Source: CALFUK01 sp964398295 (lineage in GTDB: Bacteria > Bacteroidota > Bacteroidia > Chitinophagales > Saprospiraceae). Taken from it: a DNA stretch of 7,287 nucleotides. Shown piece by piece: positions 1-7,100 of the stretch (position 1 is the stretch's first letter; every line of letters begins with the position of its first letter). Below the pieces are notes generated by a model. It saw only the letters and a list, made by a program, of their open reading frames with translations. It ran no database searches and was not told where the DNA came from. The stretch spans positions 1 through 7,287 of the forward strand of contig CAYNMW010000203.1 of the NCBI GenBank assembly GCA_964398295.1. Direction: 5' to 3'. The position numbers were made by a program, and so were the translations under genes.

Positions 1-71
1 GCTGCTGGTTTTGCAGTAGATTTAGCTTTAGCTTTAGCTGGTCTGCCTCTTTTTTTCGCTGCTGGTTTTGC
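1..71. repeat. 14-bp direct repeat inside the H1-like gene (1-14 and 58-71)
   Basis: GCTGCTGGTTTTGC occurs at 1-14 and again at 58-71, offset by 57 bp (19 codons). Both copies encode the AKPAA segment that brackets the third AT hook. The AT-hook cores are spaced 17 and 18 residues apart. Together this suggests the tail grew by duplication of a unit of about 17-19 codons. The second AKPAA copy sits exactly at the window edge, so more units may follow. Confidence 0.75.
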
Positions 72-341
72 TTTTTTAGCAACTGCCTTTTTAGGTCTTC
101 CAGCTTTTCGTTTTGTGACTGTTTTTTTAGCAGCCGCTTTTTTAGGCCTGCCTACCTTTTTAGTAGTCGTCGTTTTTTTCGTTTTCTTAACTACTTTTTT
201 AGCTGATGCACTTGAAGATTTTTTCTTAGTAGATTTTTTCTTCAATTTTTTAAGCCTTTTCTCAGCTGCTTGAAGCTTTTTCTTTGCTGCCTTTACAGCA
301 TCTTTAGCTTTTTTTAATTCTTTTGATGATTTGACTGCCAT
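1..341 (-). CDS. Histone H1-like, Lys/Ala-rich AT-hook DNA-binding protein (3' end outside window)
   Basis: Likely a nucleoid-associated protein that binds AT-rich DNA through its minor groove and neutralises DNA charge. The visible 113 residues contain 43 Lys (about 38%) with Ala, Thr and Ser and almost no aromatic residues. Residues 1-37 form an uninterrupted Lys/Ala/Leu-rich stretch (KKKLQAAEKRLKKLKKK) likely to be helical or a short coiled coil. After a Ser/Thr/Lys linker come three AT-hook cores, GRP at 64-66, 81-83 and 99-101, each flanked by Lys (VGRPKK, AGRPKK, RGRPAK). The start ATG at 341-339 is chosen because it opens the frame 39 nt after the predicted transcription start. No Shine-Dalgarno sequence precedes it, only A/T-rich leader, as is usual in Bacteroidota. 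The frame is still open at base 1, so the C-terminus is missing. This composition is typical of bacterial H1-like proteins; low complexity means similarity alone cannot separate orthologues. The DNA-binding role is family-based, not shown here. Confidence 0.85.
   Translation of the reverse strand, partial: MAVKSSKELKKAKDAVKAAKKKLQAAEKRLKKLKKKSTKKKSSSASAKKVVKKTKKTTTTKKVGRPKKAAAKKTVTKRKAGRPKKAVAKKAKPAAKKRGRPAKAKAKSTAKPA
21..38. repeat. Three tandem TTTAGC hexamers (Ala-Lys repeats)
   Basis: The plus strand reads TTTAGC three times without interruption. On the coding strand this gives GCTAAA codon pairs, Ala-Lys-Ala-Lys-Ala-Lys, in the basic tail of the histone-like protein. Such perfect short tandems can change copy number by slippage in 6-bp steps without breaking the frame. 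Confidence 0.85.
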
Positions 342-386
342 TATATAATTAAATTATTTTGAATGCAATATAGCTTTATTCGTGTA

Positions 387-418
387 CAAAGTTACACAGA
401 TTATTTAATATGGAACAA
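387..418 (-). promoter_or_regulatory. Bacteroidota-type promoter of the H1-like gene
   Basis: On the minus strand, TAACTTTG (394-387) matches the Bacteroidota -7 consensus TAnnTTTG exactly. A TTG (418-416) lies 21 nt upstream, matching the -33 element and its usual spacing. Transcription would start near 380, giving a leader of about 39 nt before the ATG at 341. The motif match is seen directly; its activity is inferred from the sigma-ABfr consensus known for this phylum. Confidence 0.7.
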
Positions 419-558
419 TGAAGGCATGTCCTGCATTACTATTTAAAGGAAAATTGTTTTTGGAATGTGAAGAACATTAAACACAAAATTTACCTCTTGA
501 CTATTTATTAGATACAAATCAATAGATAATAATTTATTAATTGTTTTAAATAAATCAA

Positions 559-584
559 CCTGCACCGAACTTTTTCGGCGCAGG
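559..584 (-). terminator. GC-rich hairpin, possible terminator of a minus-strand transcript
   Basis: Read on the minus strand the arms are CCTGCGCCG and CGGTGCAGG with loop AAAAAGTT: nine consecutive pairs, one of them G-U. On the plus strand the same position is an unpaired A-C, so the structure favours minus-strand RNA. The following minus-strand bases, TTGATTTATTTAAAAC, are T-rich but not a clean T tract. It could therefore be an imperfect intrinsic terminator or the last stem of a structured RNA. It lies 557 bp past the stop codon of the large gene. Confidence 0.45.
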
Positions 585-609
585 TATCCTCCTAAGTAAT
601 TATCGAATC

Positions 610-633
610 ATGAAAGAGAACGAGCTCTTTCAT
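610..633. repeat. Perfect 9-bp inverted repeat with 6-nt loop
   Basis: ATGAAAGAG (610-618) and CTCTTTCAT (625-633) are exact reverse complements around a 6-nt loop. It is strand-symmetric, so it does not by itself show which strand is transcribed. It lies between the two strand-biased hairpins of the cluster. Confidence 0.7.
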
Positions 634-685
634 CACAGGACACTTTTTAATATTCAATAACTGTACCATTTTCTAAAACTGAATA

Positions 686-726
686 AATACGAATAAGCAA
701 TTCCAAAAATGGTGCTTATCCGTATT
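686..726 (-). repeat. 14-bp stem-loop, fully paired in minus-strand RNA
   Basis: On the minus strand AATACGGATAAGCA (726-713) pairs along its whole length with TGCTTATTCGTATT (699-686): 13 Watson-Crick pairs and one G-U. On the plus strand the odd position is A-C and would not pair. The 13-nt loop can itself fold as CCA-TTTT-TGG, leaving an AAT bulge. On the plus strand, ACCATTTT (665-672) could alternatively pair with AAAATGGT (706-713), a competing fold. Confidence 0.7.
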
Positions 727-733
727 GTAAGTC

Positions 734-747
734 CGGATTTAAATCCG
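734..747. repeat. 14-bp perfect palindrome CGGATTTAAATCCG
   Basis: The sequence is its own reverse complement. It could be the first small hairpin of the minus-strand structured cluster (5-bp stem, TTAA loop) or a binding site for a dimeric DNA-binding protein. The sequence does not decide between these. Confidence 0.6.
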
Positions 748-1035
748 AAATGGTTTTATTGAATGCATCCCTATTGGATACGAAGAGATTAAAACAAAAA
801 CAACGCCAAAACAAGTAGGGGACATTCTTTTACAATTAAATGATTCTACCCTATTTCCAGAATGACATTCCATCACTTTTTATACAGAGATCAAATGACT
901 ATTTGAGATTAATTATCGTTGTTTTGATAAATATATCTTTATATAGAAATGTCATTAGACTTGATCTAACATATACCATGATAAGTAAAACAGATATTAT
1001 TTAAACCAGAAGGTAAAATTCAACAACTCAGAATT

Positions 1036-1077
1036 TAGTAGACCTACAAAACCACAACACAAAGGATTGTTCTACTA
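1036..1077. repeat. 7-bp inverted repeat downstream of the large gene
   Basis: TAGTAGA (1036-1042) and TCTACTA (1071-1077) are exact reverse complements with a 28-nt loop. ACAA/TTGT inside the loop could extend the stem after a 3-nt bulge. It lies 64-105 nt past the large gene's stop. There is no T tract on the minus-strand exit side, so it is only a weak candidate for a 3' end signal. Confidence 0.3.
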
Positions 1078-1140
1078 TAATCTTATAAAGTTTGGTAAGG
1101 CGAGAAACGTTGTCTAAGAATGAATAAGTACTTAATAATA

Positions 1141-4100
1141 CTATTCGATAAGCATCATTTTCTTGAAGTGGCTTTCAGTGTTACTTGATAGTTCATAAAA
1201 GTAAACACCTTGAGAAGGGAACATTGATTTACTAATTTCTACATCATTTAAACCAATAACAGATTGGATATTCATTTGATGAATTCTTTCGCCTGTTACG
1301 GAATAAAATGATAGAGTAACTTGTTCTTCAATAGGTGTGAAAAAACCTATTGTCGTTGACTCCATAAATGGGTTTGGTTTATTTTGGTATAAATCAATTC
1401 TATGTAATGTGTTTTCAATTTTTAAATGTATGTCAGCAGACTTACTATTAGTTACTTGATAGGCTTCTGACTTTGTAATAGCAGAAGACAACTTAACACG
1501 TTCAGACAAAGCAACTTGTTCAGTAGCTTTAAACCTCATGGTAAACAATTCTTCCCCAGTTTCAAATATGTCGCGCTGAATATAGCTTATTGTTGTTTGT
1601 GTAGGATGTGATCCGTAATTTCCGCGCTCTATATGCAGTGTGCCTTCAATTATCTCAATTAAGTCAAGTCCTGGGTGTTCAATTGTAGTTTGGAAACCAT
1701 GAAATTCATCATTATTTGATAATAATACTGGAATATCAATTGTTTCACCATGCTTAATTAATTGATCATTAATTGTAAGAGTTAAGGATTCAAATGACCT
1801 GGTCTCTGGTTTTGACAAACTGTTTGACAATGCATTGTTGTTAACATCACCGATTTTTACAGCAATCAAATTTTGGTCAGGCAGTGCATTTGAGAAATCA
1901 TTTATAACTATTGTTTCAAGATATGGCCAAGGATTCAAATCATCTTGGAAGGAGAAATCAGCATCTACAAATCTCCAACTGGTATTATTTGAAAAGCGTC
2001 GACTAAGTCCTAAAATTACATTTCTTAGTGCAATGATATCAACGGAGCTGATTCGTTTATCGTTATTAACATCAGCTGCAATTACCTTATAAGGACTATC
2101 TAATAATCTTTGTCCAAGAATATGTCGCTGAATACCAAGTAAATCTGAAGTTGAAACTCCATTTAGATAGTCACCGTCTTTAAACGCTTCGATTGTATAA
2201 TCTTTCCCAAATGGGTTATTAATAAAACTATATGCTCCATTTGTATTGGTAACTGATGTTAATGGATATTCGGGAGAATCAGTAGAAATACTTACTTCAG
2301 TTAAATCAACACCATCTCCCAATTCTGTCAATACAAATCCTGTAATTAAAGAAGAACCGCCTTCAGCATTTTCTTCATCTGGACAATTGTCATTGACAGT
2401 CACGGCAACTGTACAAAATGCACCATTTGCACTCTCATCCCAAACCCATATATCAAATTCAGCTATTTGCTCAAACTGATCACAGCTAATTGTAATTGAC
2501 TGCTGTTCTTCAAAAAGTGGATCATTTGGTCGTATTGGATCTGACCCCGTACCAACAATACTAAATTGTATATCACTGCATGCATCAAAACTACCAAGAT
2601 CAAAATCTCTTGCCCAGACGGTTACTTGGCCTTCATCTTGAATAAATGCAGTGGTAACACCTTCAACACACAATGGTGTTGGTGCCAATAAATCTTCAAA
2701 TAAAATGATTGATTCTGTTGATACTGAATTACCACAACCATCACTCACCCTCCATTCAACAGTGAATATTTGGTTATCTCTACCTTCGGGCGATAAAAAT
2801 GAAAATGTATCTGTCAATGCAAACTCTTCAAATAAGACATTACCAGATTCATCAATTACTGACACTTCCCATGAAAGCAAGGTATTTGTGGTTACATCTT
2901 GACCGCATAAATCTTCCGCTATAGCGAAAATAATATCAGAACTTGAACAGTGTTGTTCGTCCTCTTTATTTGTGGAATTTATTATTTGTACGATAAAGGT
3001 ATCCTGCGTTAATATATCTGGATCTGTGTCATCTTGTACTTTCAACACTTGATCGTATGTATAAAATCCATCTTCATCTACCGAATCATAAGCTACATAA
3101 ATTTGCTCATCACCTCCGGCAATTTTAGTCAAGCCATTTTCACATAGCAAACAATCTCCTTGCGCCCAGTCTTCTACAGCAATAAATTGATCATCGGAAT
3201 CTACTTCTTCATTGCTATCATTTGGATTCCACACACACCAATCGATTATCGTATGGCTCCTTATTAATTGCAAACATGCATCGGCCACCACAACTGTATC
3301 GACATCGATTGAATACCCAATGAGGGAACACATAGAATTACACCAGATCGCCTGGCTTTCTTCTAAATCAAATGACGGAATACAATTAACTGCATTGCCC
3401 ATAGGAATATCGGCTTCAATACTGATGATTTGTCCTTCTTCATCACACTCCAGATTGAGACCTGACTCTGTTGATCCGTCAAAATGTTTAGGCCATTTGA
3501 TGGTAAATGGATCAAATCTTCCTACCTCTTCAGTTACCGTAATACGTTGAATACAAAACGGATCATTCGTTGAAAAATCACCAGAATCATCTATATCAAT
3601 AAACCACTCACGGATAATATCTCCTGTACCGCAGGCATTTGCCAAATTATTCTCATTTAACAATTCGACCAGACCATCAGAGCAAACACCTCCGACAGAT
3701 TGAGCTGGAGGGACAACAGCGAGATCGTCAACACAACTAATATCAAAGTTTGGACAAGTAATAGAAGGATCAATCTTGTCAGTCAAATTAACGCGTACCC
3801 AACAATCAGTGAAATGACCAAATAAGTCATTGTCAACAAAATTAGTTGAAGATGTAAAGCTACCTGTCGATCTATTTAGTATTAAGATAGGGCCTGTGGG
3901 TTCTCTCTCCATTCTTCGTGGATCTACAGGTCCTGGTCCAGGATCAACATCAAATACTCTTACCATTACAAATAAGTCCTCCGAACCAACTTCATCGCAG
4001 CAGAATGCCACTTGATCATCAAAGAATACTTGCGAACCTATCTCAACTCCTAGAATGTTATCGTTGATATCTCTGAATAAAGCACTAAAGTCATCGGTTT

Positions 4101-7100
4101 CTGCATTACTGCAAGTGAAACGGAAGGTAAAATTTGGGTCAGGAATCAATGAATAATTTGGTCCGCGATTTGGACCATCATCATTCCAGAATCCATTACT
4201 TGTTCCTCTTAAATCTTCTCTTCTTATTGACTTGATCCAAACTTCACCACAACCTAAGTCATTACTGCCATTATCAAAAGTAGTCGCATCTATAGAAACC
4301 AATCCTCCTTGAGTAATGCCAATTTGCAAATCATCGATGCAAACTGCAGTCGGAGCAATTAAATCCTCGATAGTTAATAATAAGGTGTCCCTAATCGCAT
4401 TCCCACAATCATCACTAACAGTAGCTATTAATGTGACTGGTGAATTATCTTCCCAGAGACCTAGGACAAAGCCATCTTCGATTCTTCCTTCATCTGTTCT
4501 CCATTCAAGTGTCAGGCCATCTGGAGTACCGCAAGCATCCAATGCCTCAATGTCAGGTAATCTAAAAGAGGCAGTGCAACTAAAGGGATCAATAGATATT
4601 GACTGATCAACTAAGGAATCCTGAAACTCTGGACCAGTATCTACATTGATGATACGTTGTACTGGAAGTGGTAGTACATTTTGCGTACACCAATCTACAA
4701 AGGTCCATGAACGAAGTGTTAGGGTTTCATTTCCACATTTTGGCACAACAACATCTTCATAATCTAATCCATAATCGCAAATTGGATTATCTGGTGTAAA
4801 TGGAACAAGCACTTGAATCGATCTTCTCTCCGTCACGAGACGTATAGAATCCATAAGTTCTTTGACGATCAAATCAACCAATAACCATTCGCCATTAATG
4901 AAACGCTCAACCTTTACTGTATCTATTGCTTCTAAAAAGTGCACTAGTACAGGCACTTCTACTTCCGCTATTCTGGTAATTGGATCATTATCTGAAGACA
5001 GTAAAAACAAGTGCGGATAGGCATTAGAAATTGCAGTGAAATCAGCAATGGCGTTGTTTGATTCAAAGAATTGATCAAAAATACTCTCTGGGTCATTTGG
5101 CGCATTACAAGGAAGCTCAATGTCAAGTGGTCTCTGGATTACTTCGAATGGAGTCTGTACCTCATTGTACACTTGTTTAAGGATTTCTATTTTTTCTTGT
5201 TCTCCATTGTGATCAATAATAGTAGCTTGAAAAACGACTTCATTACGAATTCCTCCAGTACACCTGTCACCAGACTGGTCTAAAAACTGCCTAAGGTCGA
5301 CAACTTCCTGAAAGCAAGATTGTGCCAATATAGAGGATGCTTCATTCAGCGAAATAAATCCATTACCAGGTGAAGCCGATGGACTATTGACTCCACATGT
5401 GAGGATACAATCAATGGCAGGATCACATGAAGAGACGACCACTTCGATAGTATAGGTACCTTCTGCATTATCTTGTTCTGGTAAAATTTCTATACTAAAG
5501 TCTCCAAGCTGTAAATCAGCTAATTGAACACTTGTAGCTCCTGTGAGTCCTGACTCTGTATAGACAATACTATTGAAAAATTTTACATTTACTGTATACG
5601 AGCCTTCACACCAATCGGGGTTATCTTGTGTTCCGCATTGATATCTAAAATCTGGATCAACATCAATATTGACGATTTGACACGCATCTATTGTTTCGAA
5701 GAAGGCAGTATCATCTTCCTCATTATTAATTTCTCCTGCGAATGAACCAGTAGAGCCAGGTATAAATGAACAAGGCGATGTTAAAAACGGTCGCAATTTG
5801 ACTTCTACTCTTATTTCACCCCAACAACTGTTTTGATTACATAAATCAACTAATTGATATTGTAATGTTTGACCATCATATGCATCCGTCACCACATTAT
5901 CGTCAAGAGTATCACCATTTTCAGCTACCAGTATTACGTCGAAGAAATTAATGTCTCTATCATCTGAAAATAACAGATCGCCTGTTATTTCGGTTTCGCA
6001 TGTTTGTCCCAAGGAGACCTGAATGACATCTTCACAAGATATCGTGCCTAAATCCTGTATTGAAATCTGAACGGGTAGAGTTGGACTGACACATCCTATA
6101 TCTGTGATACAAACAATATATATAGTTTGAGTCTCACTGAATTCTCCAAGATCACTAGCTTCAAAACCATCAACAACACCTGTCAAAACTGGCTGCGCTC
6201 CTGTAGAAGGATCTTCTAAAAAGATGTCAAATGTGCAATTATCTTGTACATCATCAACACCACAAAAATTATGATCTCCAAGATCGGAGAAGTCATTGGC
6301 AATTCCATTATTCCACCCAAATTCAGCAGGAATAAATGTCAAGGTCACATCAGGATTGCCTTCGAATACACTACAATCTCTGATGAATGATCTGTCCGTA
6401 CCAAAATCTATTGCAGAACCAACAGTACCTATAATATCAACTGGCATTCCATTAGGATCGACTAGTACAATATCATCGTTTCCTGTAAAAACGGTAATAC
6501 TTGATGATTGAAAATCAGTCTCTGCAAGTGCTATAGGACTTGCACCCGGATCGCAAATAACAAATACATCATCATCAAGAATGGTAGCATTTGGAAGACT
6601 AGTCATACTTGGAGTTGTACTGCCGTTCACATAAATTTCAATAGACCAGCCTGAAAGATTAATCGGCATACCTGTACCATTGAATATCTCTACACATCGA
6701 TTATCACCAGTACCTTCTATGTATTCGCTAAAAAATAAATTAGTGGCATCAACAGGTCTAATTGAACTTCCAGCTTCTATTGGAATAAATAGGTCCTCAA
6801 ATGAACATGCTTCAAACAAGTCTTGGGCCATTGGCAATGCGGTAAACGCACATGGATCAAAACAGTCTAATTCATCAAACATTCCTGTAACCAAACACTC
6901 AGGGTCTTCAATCAAACAAGATAAGTTGGCATTTAGCAATCCAGCTGAAGCCAATGCTGGACCTATCCAACCAGCATCTGTAAATTGTAAAGAATTGGCT
7001 GGATCAGAATTTGTTTCCTGCACACCAATATCTACACTGGTAATCCCTATAGCAGGACCAGACGTCGCCACAAAACTTCCTTCATAACTCAATAATTGCA

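Larger units (their letters stand above)
342..1140. other. 800-bp intergenic region with a cluster of inverted repeats, no convincing protein gene
   Basis: This AT-rich stretch separates two minus-strand genes. It contains the promoter of the H1-like gene, four inverted repeats between 559 and 747, and a weaker repeat at 1036-1077. All frames contain only short openings. The longest started one noticed is 44 codons on the minus strand (873-739), with no recognisable family. No tRNA or rRNA was recognised, and no clear transposase remnant. Confidence 0.7.

Noticed and set aside
687..815. Plus-strand opening with a YPYCKSG stretch that resembles a zinc-ribbon start of a transposase
   Set aside because: Only one Cys is present, there is no start codon at the front, and it ends after about 40 codons. 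It overlaps the strong hairpin, which explains the sequence better.
636..840. Similar GGACAC/GGGGACATTC-type sequences near 637 and 819, suggestive of insertion-sequence ends
   Set aside because: They are in direct, not inverted, orientation and only loosely alike. No transposase or target-site duplication is visible.
739..873. 44-codon minus-strand frame starting with ATG at 873
   Set aside because: It is short, has no recognisable family and ends inside the palindrome at 734-747. The region looks non-coding and the composition is not protein-like.
955..969. TTAGA/TCTAA inverted repeat
   Set aside because: A 5-bp AT-rich stem is too weak to support a feature.
1125..1134. 10-bp palindrome TAAGTACTTA just past the large gene's stop
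   Set aside because: Ten AT-rich bases with no loop or T tract are expected by chance in this composition; it is not a convincing terminator.
387..1140. CRISPR array or integron attC sites in the intergenic region
   Set aside because: The inverted repeats differ in sequence and spacing, no repeat-spacer pattern exists, and no paired RYYYAAC/GTTRRRY core sites were found in suitable arrangement.
1835..7087. Plus-strand open frames of 61-135 codons inside the large gene
   Set aside because: All lie antisense to a continuous, domain-rich reading frame, resemble no known protein, and are shadows of its codon use.
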